Shown: one piece after another, positions 1-6,164 of the stretch | Position numbering within the stretch: the first letter of the stretch is position 1 | Layout of the letters: every line of letters starts with the position of its first letter | Source of the DNA: an uncultured Ruminococcus sp. | Lineage (GTDB): Bacteria > Bacillota_A > Clostridia > RUG12999 | Length of the DNA: 6,313 bases | NCBI GenBank assembly: GCA_902783995.1 | Contig: CACZTG010000267.1 | Span: 1-6,313, forward strand | Direction of reading: 5' to 3' | Notes under the pieces: model-generated | Seen by the model: the letters and a program-made list of their open reading frames with translations, nothing else | Databases searched by the model: none | What the model was told of the DNA's origin: nothing | Made by a program: the position numbers and the translations under genes

Positions 1-387
1 TCTTGAAACCAGGATTTTATCCGCTTTTGTAACATTTTCAATCTCCACCTTTTCTATATTTCCGCTATCATCAAGTGTAATTCTGACTTTTTTACCGCCG
101 AGCTGATTTGAAATTTTATTTTCCGACAGCTTTTTTGTCTGCTCGATTATAAGCCTGCTCATATTTTCGTCTTCCGTCCCATATTCAATAATTTCGTTTC
201 CCTCGGGATAAGGAACTTGCAATTCCGGAATACGGGCGAAAGCTGATACGGCAATAAGCGCAATAACTATACCTGCCGCCGTTTTAAATGTTGATTTAAG
301 CGTACTTTCGGGTACTGCCGCAAAAACTGCCGAGCTCAACACCAGACATACGCATAGTGTGTAAATATATTCGCTTATAAACTTCAT
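1..387 (-). CDS. spoIIIAF: Stage III sporulation protein AF, N-terminal part (runs off left edge)
   Basis: These are the first 129 codons of a frame still open at the window edge. The protein begins MKFISEYIYTLCVCLVLSS. Two hydrophobic segments follow (about residues 6-24 and 35-51), then a soluble region that includes a lysine-rich stretch (GGKKVRITLDDSG, about residues 97-109). Two N-terminal membrane segments and then a soluble domain is the SpoIIIAF layout; the family is about 200 residues long, so roughly the last third is missing. In the family's known role it is part of the mother-cell SpoIIIA complex facing the forespore. The ATG overlaps the spoIIIAE stop by 4 nt (ATGA), and a GGGGAG site (402-397) lies 9 nt upstream, so the start is well supported and translation is probably coupled. 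Identification rests on layout and operon position. Confidence 0.88.
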   Translation of the reverse strand, partial: MKFISEYIYTLCVCLVLSSAVFAAVPESTLKSTFKTAAGIVIALIAVSAFARIPELQVPYPEGNEIIEYGTEDENMSRLIIEQTKKLSENKISNQLGGKKVRITLDDSGNIEKVEIENVTKADKILVSR

Positions 388-1499
388 ACCGCAAGACTCC
401 CCATCGCCGTAATAAACAAAACACTTACTGTCACATTAATTATCAGAATAAGACTTACAATATCCGCAAAATTATCAATTGCTCCCGATACACGGCTGTC
501 ACATACAGGAGAGGTTATAATACCCGTCAGCCTGAACGCCGCAAGCATGCCCCCTATTTTCATAAGCGGCGGCACTATCATATAAATAAGCGCAACAATT
601 CCTGCCGCTCCGCAGGCTGCCTTAATCGCCCTGCTGCACAGAATTATGCTTTCAAGCGAATCCGAAATTATTCCGCCAACAACGGGAATAAAATTTCCGA
701 CTGCAAATTTTACGGTCTTTCCCGCCACCCCGTCAAGTGCCCTGCCTGTTATTCCGCGCACCTTTAACAGCGAAACAAACACTGTCATTACAATACCGAT
801 ACTCCACATTATTATTTTTTTAAAAAACTTTTCAAGCCCTTTTAAGGATATGTCCTCCGATAAATTATTTGCCGCGGCGAGCGCCGACATCATACAGGTA
901 AGTGGCATAAGGACTTTTCCCGCAATATCCGTAAAAGCGCAGATTCCGAGCACTACGGCTATGCTTCCTGTCGAAAATGCCGCTTGTCCGCCCGGGACGG
1001 AAAGAGCATACATGACAGGTACCGCGCCCTTGACAAAAAAATTAAGCTGCTCTGTCATCTCTCTGCCAATCTGTTCCGCTTGTCTGAACATAAAAAGCGC
1101 TATCGCGAAAATAACGGCATAAGCGGCGTAAAAGGAAACGCTTTTTAAGGCGCCGTCGGGAATAAAACGCATAATTATTCCAAAAATCAGCACAGCAAGC
1201 ATTATCCTTGACGTGCCGGAAAGCGCCTCTTTAAAACCGCTTAGGAAAAATGTTAAAATTTTACTGAGTATTTTGCCGCTTTCATCATCTCTTCTGCCGT
1301 TTATTTCCTCTTTAACCCGTGATGAAAAAGAAAATTTTTCATCAAACTCCCTTGCGCCATCCGTAAGACCGTCAAGCTCGTTTACCCCCGCCGCTTCCAT
1401 TTGCCCTTCAATAATGTCATCTGTTACATCGTTTTCCGCAAAGCATTTAAGCATAAAACAGCTTGTTATACAAATTAATATTAAAAAAAACTTTTTCAT
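384..1499 (-). CDS. spoIIIAE: Stage III sporulation protein AE, polytopic membrane protein
   Basis: This is a 371-residue membrane protein with an N-terminal signal sequence (MKKFFLILICITSCFMLKCFA, possible cleavage after A21). An acidic, probably extracytoplasmic stretch follows (about residues 22-75), then roughly seven hydrophobic segments between about 96 and 368. That layout and its place between spoIIIAD and spoIIIAF identify SpoIIIAE, which is near 400 residues in Bacillus subtilis. It is a multispanning part of the SpoIIIA complex in the mother-cell membrane around the forespore, needed for late forespore gene expression. An in-frame ATG at 1520 would add seven residues (MREKGKI) and overlap the spoIIIAD stop by 1 nt, but no clear Shine-Dalgarno site precedes it. 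The ATG at 1499 has purine-rich AAGG 7 nt upstream and gives a normal signal peptide, so I prefer it. Confidence 0.93.
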   Translation of the reverse strand: MKKFFLILICITSCFMLKCFAENDVTDDIIEGQMEAAGVNELDGLTDGAREFDEKFSFSSRVKEEINGRRDDESGKILSKILTFFLSGFKEALSGTSRIMLAVLIFGIIMRFIPDGALKSVSFYAAYAVIFAIALFMFRQAEQIGREMTEQLNFFVKGAVPVMYALSVPGGQAAFSTGSIAVVLGICAFTDIAGKVLMPLTCMMSALAAANNLSEDISLKGLEKFFKKIIMWSIGIVMTVFVSLLKVRGITGRALDGVAGKTVKFAVGNFIPVVGGIISDSLESIILCSRAIKAACGAAGIVALIYMIVPPLMKIGGMLAAFRLTGIITSPVCDSRVSGAIDNFADIVSLILIINVTVSVLFITAMGSLAV

Positions 1500-1506
1500 T
1501 ATTTTT

Positions 1507-1518
1507 CCTTTTTCCCTC
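1507..1518 (-). promoter_or_regulatory. Ribosome binding site choosing the spoIIIAE start
   Basis: Read on the minus strand, this is the purine tract GAGGGAAAAAGG. Its last GG is 7 nt upstream of the ATG at 1499. It lies just inside the longer frame that opens at 1520, so it favours the internal start at codon 8. Confidence 0.6.
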
Positions 1519-1519
1519 A

Positions 1520-1906
1520 TTAATTGACTGTCTGTCCGATAAGCTTCAAAAGCGCACTTATGGCGGGAAGCGCCGTAACAACAATTGATATTCTTCCCGC
1601 AAGTTCAAGCTTCGCGGCTATTCCGCCCTGTCCCATATCTCGGCAAACGGCGGCGCATATTGATGTCATGCAGGCAACCGCGGCGCTTTTAAAAACAATA
1701 CCCACATAGGACGAGTTTATACCCGCCTGTTCGGCGGAAACCCAAAGACTCTCCGTAAGCTTTGAAAGATCGGGGAACGCCGCAAGCAAAATCAAGGCGC
1801 CGCCTATAAGCGCCAATGGCGCTGTGAACTCCTTTTTCAAATTTCCAACCGTAAAGGCAAGAGCCGAAGCTATTATTCCTGCGCTTAAAATTTTTATAAT
1901 ATCCAT
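1520..1906 (-). CDS. spoIIIAD: Stage III sporulation protein AD, membrane component
   Basis: This is a 128-residue hydrophobic protein with about four membrane segments (near 4-20, 29-45, 66-87 and 103-124). The stretch YVGIVFKSAAVACM (67-80), followed by CRDMGQGGIA (88-97), is a recognisable SpoIIIAD pattern, and the length is close to the roughly 133 residues of the B. subtilis protein. SpoIIIAC and SpoIIIAD belong to one family of small membrane proteins in the SpoIIIA complex; SpoIIIAD looks like an SpoIIIAC-type unit with extra segments. The start is supported by GGAG (1918-1915) 8 nt upstream. The gene follows spoIIIAC after 14 nt, and its TAA shares one base with the alternative spoIIIAE ATG at 1520. 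Confidence 0.93.
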   Translation of the reverse strand: MDIIKILSAGIIASALAFTVGNLKKEFTAPLALIGGALILLAAFPDLSKLTESLWVSAEQAGINSSYVGIVFKSAAVACMTSICAAVCRDMGQGGIAAKLELAGRISIVVTALPAISALLKLIGQTVN

Positions 1907-1920
1907 TTTTATTTCTCCGC

Positions 1921-2115
1921 TTAAAGGTCAAAAAGCATTTTAACCGTATCAAACAGGTTTTTTATCTGCGATATTACCATCGTCATAACCACAATCAGCC
2001 CCATAATGGAAATAAGCATAGCCTGGTCTTCCCTGCCGGCTCTGACAAGAAGCTGATATATAACCGCAACCGTAATGCCGACCGCGGCTATCTGAAATAT
2101 TAAATCGACTTCCAT
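1921..2115 (-). CDS. spoIIIAC: Stage III sporulation protein AC, small membrane protein
   Basis: This 64-residue protein (MEVDLIFQIAAVGITVAVIY at its start) has two membrane helices (about 5-22 and 33-52). A short polar loop, RAGREDQ, joins them. Size and pattern match SpoIIIAC, about 68 residues in B. subtilis and a partner of SpoIIIAD in the mother-cell part of the SpoIIIA-SpoIIQ channel. The frame is open upstream to an ATG at 2157, which would add MPRLYFFKAWRKLK. That extension overlaps the end of spoIIIAB and is unlike the family, whereas the ATG at 2115 has a strong GGAGG site 9 nt upstream. The shorter start is therefore chosen. It sits 19 nt after the spoIIIAB stop. Confidence 0.94.
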   Translation of the reverse strand: MEVDLIFQIAAVGITVAVIYQLLVRAGREDQAMLISIMGLIVVMTMVISQIKNLFDTVKMLFDL

Positions 2116-2124
2116 TTTAAGTTT

Positions 2125-2129
2125 CCTCC
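2125..2129 (-). promoter_or_regulatory. Ribosome binding site of spoIIIAC
   Basis: This is GGAGG on the minus strand, 9 nt before the ATG at 2115, in the 19-nt gap after spoIIIAB. It decides the spoIIIAC start against the longer frame that opens at 2157. Confidence 0.8.
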
Positions 2130-2134
2130 AAGCT

Positions 2135-2623
2135 TTAAAAAAGTATAATCGCGGCAAGCGCTCCTATATAAGCCCCCATTCTTTTATAAAGAGCGCCGTC
2201 AAGCTTTTGCCTTTTTTCGGCGTCTTCAAGGTTTTTTTCAAGCTCCGAAAGACAAAGCTCTATATGCTTTTGCTGTTGTTTCCTGCCGTCCGCGCCGAGA
2301 ACGGCCGAAAGCCGCATAACTTCTTTTTTGTCCTCCTCCGAAAGAGCCGTTAATGAAAGACCGTTTTCCCAAACTTCTCTTACTGTTCCGCTGCCGTCAA
2401 GAACAGCCTTAAACATCTGACCTACGCGGCCTTCTCCCGAAAGCCTTTCATATATTCTCGGTAAAGGCAGCGATAAGCCTTCAATATAATTTTCTGTTTT
2501 TATAAGCGCCGAAATAAGGTCACTCAAATCCTCACATCTCATTTTAAGCCTGTCCCCCGCGGCATTTCCGGCAAAAAAACAGCTTGCCGTAAGCACGGCG
2601 GCAGAAACAATTTTAAGTGTCAA
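2135..2623 (-). CDS. spoIIIAB: Stage III sporulation protein AB
   Basis: This 162-residue protein has an N-terminal hydrophobic segment (about 4-20), a helical cytoplasmic body and a C-terminal membrane helix (about 149-162). The motif KQQQKHIELCLSELEK (115-130), followed by a charged helix with EDAEKRQ, is characteristic of SpoIIIAB, about 171 residues in B. subtilis. The family resembles GspF-like inner-membrane platform proteins of type II secretion and type IV pilus systems, and is thought to work with the SpoIIIAA ATPase. Translation begins at TTG: stop codons TGA TAA lie just upstream in frame, and the next in-frame ATG is at codon 28, inside the conserved region. GGGAG (2638-2634) is 10 nt upstream. 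The start lies inside spoIIIAA, overlapping it by 11 nt and suggesting coupling. Confidence 0.93.
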   Translation of the reverse strand: MTLKIVSAAVLTASCFFAGNAAGDRLKMRCEDLSDLISALIKTENYIEGLSLPLPRIYERLSGEGRVGQMFKAVLDGSGTVREVWENGLSLTALSEEDKKEVMRLSAVLGADGRKQQQKHIELCLSELEKNLEDAEKRQKLDGALYKRMGAYIGALAAIILF

Positions 2624-3539
2624 GCCTTATCATCTCCCGTATTTGTTTGTTTTCGAGCCTTACAATATTGTTAAAGCCGTCCGGACCAATCAGCTCACCG
2701 AGGCGCCTTCTTGCTTCCTCAATTTTCGCGGCATGCATTGAAGCGATAATTTTAACTCCGCAGTTTATCAGCTTCTTAATTGCCGTTTCGTCCTCGCTTT
2801 TTCCTATTTCGTCCGTTACTACAACGTCAACGCCCATTCCTCTGAGTATTATATCCATAGCCTGTGCCTTAGGGCAACCGTCAATTACGCAGGTTCTTAC
2901 CCCTATATCATTCATTGCTACACCGTTATATACAGCGGCAATTTCGCCCCTTTCATCGGCAATACCGATTTTACAGTCAAATTTGTTACTGCTGCCGAGC
3001 GTCCGGCAAATATCTCTTAAAAGGGTAGTTTTGCCGCCTCCGGGCGGTGAAATAATAAGGCAGTTTTCAGGTCCCTCCGAAAAAATATCCGTAAAAAGAA
3101 GCTCGGAGCTTCCGAAAATTTCATGAGCGATTCTTATATTGAGATATGAAATATCTTTAAAATTCCCTATTTTTCCGCCGTCAAGCGAAACACTGCCGCA
3201 AATACCGACTCTGTGACCGCCTTCGGCTGTTATGTAGCCGTTTTTGATGTTTTCCTCAGCGGCATATACCGAGCCTTCAAGCAACATTCTGAATATTTCG
3301 CCGATTTCATCAAGACTTGTTCTTATACCCTCCGCCGCGTCCAAGGTCAATTCTCCGCCGTTTTTTACAAAAAAGCATTTTCCTTCAATAAAAAGTATAA
3401 GCGGCTTTTCGGCGCCTACTCTTATTTCCTCCGCCAACATAAGCTTTATAAGCGGAACACGTCCGAGGCATGAATATATCCTTGACGGAAAATATTTAAT
3501 AAGCCCGATTATTCCCCTGGTTTCTTTCGCACATACCAT
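2613..3539 (-). CDS. spoIIIAA: Stage III sporulation protein AA, secretion-type ATPase
   Basis: This is a 308-residue cytoplasmic ATPase, matching the roughly 307 residues of B. subtilis SpoIIIAA. Visible family landmarks are EEIRVGAEKPL (37-47), YITAEGGHRVG (102-112), a Walker A loop SPPGGGKTT (164-172), IADERGEI (193-200) and a Walker B stretch VVVTDEIG (239-246) with the acidic pair D243/E244. SMHA (267-270) is a conserved post-Walker-B histidine segment. SpoIIIAA is related to the secretion ATPases of type II and IV systems and is proposed to power or assemble the SpoIIIA channel from the mother-cell side. The first Walker A glycine is Ser164 here. The start at 3539 has AAAGGA about 10 nt upstream and is the first gene of the operon. 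Confidence 0.96.
   Translation of the reverse strand: MVCAKETRGIIGLIKYFPSRIYSCLGRVPLIKLMLAEEIRVGAEKPLILFIEGKCFFVKNGGELTLDAAEGIRTSLDEIGEIFRMLLEGSVYAAEENIKNGYITAEGGHRVGICGSVSLDGGKIGNFKDISYLNIRIAHEIFGSSELLFTDIFSEGPENCLIISPPGGGKTTLLRDICRTLGSSNKFDCKIGIADERGEIAAVYNGVAMNDIGVRTCVIDGCPKAQAMDIILRGMGVDVVVTDEIGKSEDETAIKKLINCGVKIIASMHAAKIEEARRRLGELIGPDGFNNIVRLENKQIREMIRLDT
2634..2638 (-). promoter_or_regulatory. Ribosome binding site for the TTG start of spoIIIAB
   Basis: This is GGGAG on the minus strand inside the last codons of spoIIIAA, 10 nt upstream of the TTG at 2623. It supports a non-ATG start for spoIIIAB where no ATG is available. Confidence 0.6.
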
Positions 3540-3576
3540 TTTATCATTTCCTTTTTTTAAGCTTATTAAATTTTAT

Positions 3577-3586
3577 TAGGACAAGA
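3577..3586 (+). promoter_or_regulatory. Possible SpoIIID binding site in the spoIIIA leader
   Basis: The sequence TAGGACAAGA matches 9 of 10 positions of the SpoIIID consensus WWRRACARNY; only the last base differs. It lies where transcription from the candidate spoIIIA -10 element would begin, a position suited to repression. SpoIIID is the mother-cell regulator that modulates many sigma-E genes. Such a loose motif is common by chance in AT-rich DNA, so this is a suggestion only. Confidence 0.3.
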
Positions 3587-3589
3587 TTA

Positions 3590-3597
3590 AAAATATG
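3590..3597 (-). promoter_or_regulatory. Candidate sigma-E-type -10 element for the spoIIIA operon
   Basis: Read leftward this is CATATTTT, fitting the sigma-E -10 pattern CATANNNT. It sits about 50 nt before the spoIIIAA start. The expected -35 region (about 3611-3617, ACAAAAT) matches only partly, so this is weak on its own. The spoIIIA operon is known as a sigma-E mother-cell operon in B. subtilis, which makes a promoter of this class expected here. Confidence 0.35.
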
Positions 3598-3603
3598 ACT
3601 TAA

Positions 3604-3617
3604 ACAAAATATTTTGT
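3604..3617. promoter_or_regulatory. 14-bp perfect palindrome in the divergent promoter region
   Basis: ACAAAATATTTTGT is its own reverse complement over 14 bases. It lies between the divergent spoIIIA and catalase genes and overlaps the likely -35 regions of both. It could be a dimeric repressor operator, but AT-rich DNA produces such palindromes by chance and I recognise no specific regulator. Confidence 0.35.
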
Positions 3618-3644
3618 ATTATTTTTCTAAAAACGGTTAAAATA
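3614..3644 (+). promoter_or_regulatory. Candidate promoter of the catalase gene, sigma class unclear
   Basis: Two overlapping readings are possible. A sigma-A-like one has TTGTAT (3614-3619), an 18-nt spacer and TAAAAT (3638-3643). A forespore sigma-F-like one has GTATT (3616-3620), 14 nt and GGTTAAAATA (3635-3644). No CATA-type -10 element of sigma-E, sigma-K or sigma-G occurs on this strand in the gap, which is unexpected for a coat gene. Transcription would begin about 20 nt before the ATG. Confidence 0.25.
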
Positions 3645-3670
3645 TAAAAAAATGAAAGTGAGGTAATAAT

Positions 3671-4342
3671 ATGTTTAAACATGAAAAACAGCTTTTTCAT
3701 CCTGTTGGCGTAGAAAAACCAAATCCTTTTTATGCCGCGCTGATGCACGAACAGCTCGGCGGCGCGAACGGTGAGCTTAAAGCCGCATTACAGTATCTGT
3801 CGCAAAGCTTCAGAATTAAAGACCCTGAAATAAAGGATTTGTTCCTTGATATTGCCGCCGAGGAGCTTGGACATATGGAAATGGTGGCGCAGACAATCAA
3901 TCTTTTAAACGGTCATGATGTTGACGCCGAAAAGGTGCCTGCCGGCGAAATACAAACTCATGTGCTTTTTGGGCTTAATCCGGGGCTTGTAAATGCTTCG
4001 GGCTATTCGTGGACGGGTGATTACGTAAGCGTAACCGGCGACCTTGCGGCGGATATTCTTTCAAATATTGCCTCGGAGCAAAGAGCAAAGGTTGTTTACG
4101 AATACCTTTACAGACAGATTGAGGATAAAAAAGTCCGTGAAACAATTGATTTTTTGCTTAACCGTGAAGAAGCGCATAACGCCTTGTTCCGCGAAGCCTT
4201 CAATAAAATTCAGAATACCGGCTCCAACCGTGATTTCGGTACGACAAAAGCGGCAAAAATGTATTTCAGTATGTCGGAGCCTTCTCCGGGCGGCAATCCT
4301 TTTTCAGATACCAAAACTACTCCTCCTTCCTTCGGGCAGTAA
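3671..4342 (+). CDS. cotJC: Manganese catalase of the CotJC spore-coat type
   Basis: This 223-residue ferritin-like four-helix protein is related to dimanganese catalases, which turn hydrogen peroxide into water and oxygen, and to the spore coat protein CotJC. The five metal ligands of the family are all present: E35 (GANGE), E65 and H68 (EELGH), E136 (SEQRAK) and H169 (REEAH). E166 matches the proposed catalytic glutamate. The second-shell Arg found before the fourth ligand in Lactobacillus plantarum catalase is Ser135 here; B. subtilis CotJC also lacks Arg there. The tail (about 183-223) is rich in Gly, Ser and Pro and makes the protein longer than B. subtilis CotJC (about 189) but shorter than typical catalases (about 266). 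GAGG (3660-3663) lies 7 nt before the ATG. It is transcribed alone, without cotJA or cotJB, and diverges from spoIIIA. Coat location is inferred. Confidence 0.92.
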   Translation: MFKHEKQLFHPVGVEKPNPFYAALMHEQLGGANGELKAALQYLSQSFRIKDPEIKDLFLDIAAEELGHMEMVAQTINLLNGHDVDAEKVPAGEIQTHVLFGLNPGLVNASGYSWTGDYVSVTGDLAADILSNIASEQRAKVVYEYLYRQIEDKKVRETIDFLLNREEAHNALFREAFNKIQNTGSNRDFGTTKAAKMYFSMSEPSPGGNPFSDTKTTPPSFGQ

Positions 4343-4385
4343 AAAAATACCACATCGGGTTTCAAACCTTGATGTGGTATTTTTT
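4343..4385 (+). terminator. Strong intrinsic terminator, probably bidirectional
   Basis: A perfect 14-bp stem pairs AAAAATACCACATC (4343-4356) with GATGTGGTATTTTT (4371-4385, counting the run of T). The loop contains a further GGTTT/AAACC complement. The left arm starts immediately after the catalase TAA. The T run follows the stem on the plus strand and the A run gives T's on the minus strand, so it can end both the catalase transcript and the leftward transcript from the acyl-CoA synthetase gene. Confidence 0.93.
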
Positions 4386-4405
4386 GTACTTTAAGGCTCT
4401 ACTGT

Positions 4406-4435
4406 TCACGGGACAATGCGGACATCGTCCCCTGA
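4406..4435. repeat. Imperfect inverted repeat in the spacer
   Basis: TCACGGGAC (4406-4414) pairs with GTCCCCTGA (4427-4435) with one C-C mismatch around a 12-nt loop. No T run follows on either strand, so it is not a standard terminator by itself. It lies in the untranslated stretch just after the synthetase stop and could stabilise the 3' end of that mRNA or be a copy of a small dispersed palindromic element. Confidence 0.5.
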
Positions 4436-4450
4436 CCTACAAACTATCCG

Positions 4451-6148
4451 CTAATTCCCTTCAAACTTTTTCTTATCGTTTTCGCGAATTTCAATTCTGC
4501 GTATTTTTCCGCTGAAGGTTTTCGGAAGCTCATCAACAAACTCGACAACTCTCGGATATTTATAGGGTGCCGTGTTCTTTTTAACAAAGTTCTGAAGCTC
4601 TTTTTTAAGCTCGTCACTGCCCTGGAATCCGGGACGCAGTACGATTGTCGCTTTTACGTTAAAGCCTCTTATCGGGTCGGGTACGCCCGTTACGGCAACC
4701 TCAAGCACCGAAGGATGCTCCATAAGCACGCTTTCTATTTCAAACGGACCTATACGGTAGCCGGACGACTTTATGACGTCATCATTTCTTCCGACATAGC
4801 GGAACATACCTTTTTCATCACGGTATGCCGTATCACCCGTATGATAAAAGCCGTCGTGAATGGCTTTTTCCGTATCCTCCTTGCTGAAATTATAACCCGT
4901 AAGCACGCCGCAGGGATGATGCAGGGCGCTTTCGTATCTTATGCAGATTTCGCCCGTTGTACCCCTCTGACAGTGACCTCCGTTTTCATCAAGCACATGG
5001 ACATCAAGACCGGGCACGGGATAACCCATAGCACCCGGAACAGGCTTGCACCAGGGGTAAAGCGTGGCAAGGCAAACGGGCGTTTCGCTCTGCCCGAAGC
5101 CTTCGTAAATTTCAAGCCCTGTAGCTTCCTTCCACTTGTTAAATATATCGGGATTGAGCGCCTCTCCCGCCGTACAGCAATGCACAAGCGATGACAAATC
5201 ATATTTTTTAACATCATTTTGCAAAATAAATCTGTACATTGTCGGCGGAACGCAGAAGGTTGTAATTTTAAACCTTTCTATCATTTCAAGTATCTTTTTG
5301 CCGTCAAACTTTTCAAAATCATAGACGAAAAGCGCCGTTTCACCAAACCATTGACCGTAAAATTTACCCCACATACATTTCATCCAGCCCGAATCGGAAA
5401 CGGTAAAATGCAAGCCTCCGTCAACAACTCTGTGCCAGAAAACGCCTGTCATAATATGCCCGAGCGGATATGTGAAATCGTGTGTAATTATTTTTGGGTA
5501 GCCTGTTGTTCCGGACGAAAAAGCAATCATCTGAATATCGTGAATATTGGTGGCGTCCTCCCCTGTCGGCCGCTGCCAGACATCGCTTGCGGCGTCGAAG
5601 CCCGCTTCAAAATCAATCCAGCCTTCACCTGCCGCCTTATGCTTTGTAACCATTTTCATCTCAACGGTTTCGTATTTGCCTTCGCCCTCATCATAATACT
5701 GCGTACAGTCACCATCGCCCGTTATTACAACGCATTTGATTTTGGCAACATTACATCTGTAAATATAATCCTTTGCTTTAAGCATATTTGTTGCCGGAAT
5801 CATAACAGCGCCTATTTTGTGAAGTCCAAGCGTTAAAACCCAAAAAAGATAGCTGCGTTTTAAAACAAAAAGCACTCTATCGCCTTTTTTTATACCGACA
5901 GATTTAAAATAGTTTGCCGCCTTGTTTGACATAAGCATAATATCCTTAAAAGTAAAACGTTTTACTTCCTCGTCATTTGATACCCAAATCATAGCGAGCT
6001 TATCGGGCTTCTGCGTACCAAGCACATCAATAACATCATACGCAAAATTAAAATCATCATCAAATTGAAGCCTGTAATTTTGCTGCGCGTCTTCAAGAGA
6101 TTTAAAATCATCTCTGTGTTTTCCTATATATTTTTCGTAAATCGGCAT
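4451..6148 (-). CDS. AMP-forming acyl-CoA synthetase, medium-chain (MACS-like) type
   Basis: This 565-residue cytoplasmic enzyme of the adenylate-forming (ANL) superfamily would activate a carboxylic acid with ATP to an acyl-AMP and then transfer it to coenzyme A. All core motifs are intact: the phosphate loop SSGTTGYPK (211-219), TAGEA (326-330), YEGFGQSET (348-356), YHTGD with D439, the hinge segment GRNDDVIKSSGYRIGP (453-468) and the C-terminal PKTFSGK with catalytic Lys548. The overall pattern, including WMKCMWGKFYGQW (255-267) and TLYPWCKPVPGAMGYPVPG (362-380), resembles medium-chain acyl-CoA synthetases rather than acetyl-CoA synthetase. The acid used cannot be told; medium-chain, branched or aromatic acids are possible. 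AGGAGG precedes the start, and the gene follows a cupin-domain gene by 14 nt, so it is probably the second gene of an operon. Confidence 0.93.
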   Translation of the reverse strand: MPIYEKYIGKHRDDFKSLEDAQQNYRLQFDDDFNFAYDVIDVLGTQKPDKLAMIWVSNDEEVKRFTFKDIMLMSNKAANYFKSVGIKKGDRVLFVLKRSYLFWVLTLGLHKIGAVMIPATNMLKAKDYIYRCNVAKIKCVVITGDGDCTQYYDEGEGKYETVEMKMVTKHKAAGEGWIDFEAGFDAASDVWQRPTGEDATNIHDIQMIAFSSGTTGYPKIITHDFTYPLGHIMTGVFWHRVVDGGLHFTVSDSGWMKCMWGKFYGQWFGETALFVYDFEKFDGKKILEMIERFKITTFCVPPTMYRFILQNDVKKYDLSSLVHCCTAGEALNPDIFNKWKEATGLEIYEGFGQSETPVCLATLYPWCKPVPGAMGYPVPGLDVHVLDENGGHCQRGTTGEICIRYESALHHPCGVLTGYNFSKEDTEKAIHDGFYHTGDTAYRDEKGMFRYVGRNDDVIKSSGYRIGPFEIESVLMEHPSVLEVAVTGVPDPIRGFNVKATIVLRPGFQGSDELKKELQNFVKKNTAPYKYPRVVEFVDELPKTFSGKIRRIEIRENDKKKFEGN

Positions 6149-6157
6149 TGTCGTTTA

Positions 6158-6164
6158 TCCTCCT
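6158..6164 (-). promoter_or_regulatory. Ribosome binding site of the acyl-CoA synthetase gene
   Basis: This is AGGAGGA on the minus strand, a near-perfect match to the 16S rRNA tail. It is about 9-10 nt before the ATG at 6148 and overlaps the TAG stop of the upstream cupin gene, which suggests coupled translation. Confidence 0.8.

Noticed and set aside
646..1122. Plus-strand open frame of 158 codons
   Set aside because: It lies wholly antisense inside spoIIIAE, has low-complexity Ser/Pro/Thr-rich composition and no family features.
1689..1952. Minus-strand open frame of 87 codons overlapping spoIIIAD
   Set aside because: It is a shifted reading of the spoIIIAD region, while SpoIIIAD itself is clearly recognisable in the other frame.
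2116..2157. Fourteen-residue N-terminal extension of SpoIIIAC
   Set aside because: It overlaps the end of spoIIIAB, is unlike the family and would bury the strong GGAGG site inside the coding region.
2579..2623. Lipobox-like LTASC near the N terminus of SpoIIIAB
   Set aside because: The position three before the cysteine is Thr, a poor lipobox fit, and the family is anchored by a membrane helix rather than as a lipoprotein.
2617..3126. Plus-strand open frame of 169 codons
   Set aside because: It is antisense to spoIIIAA, whose ATPase motifs show that the minus strand is coding; no ribosome binding site or recognisable domain.
4715..5836. Plus-strand open frames antisense to the acyl-CoA synthetase
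   Set aside because: The minus-strand enzyme has all its motifs in one frame; the opposite frames show no domain.
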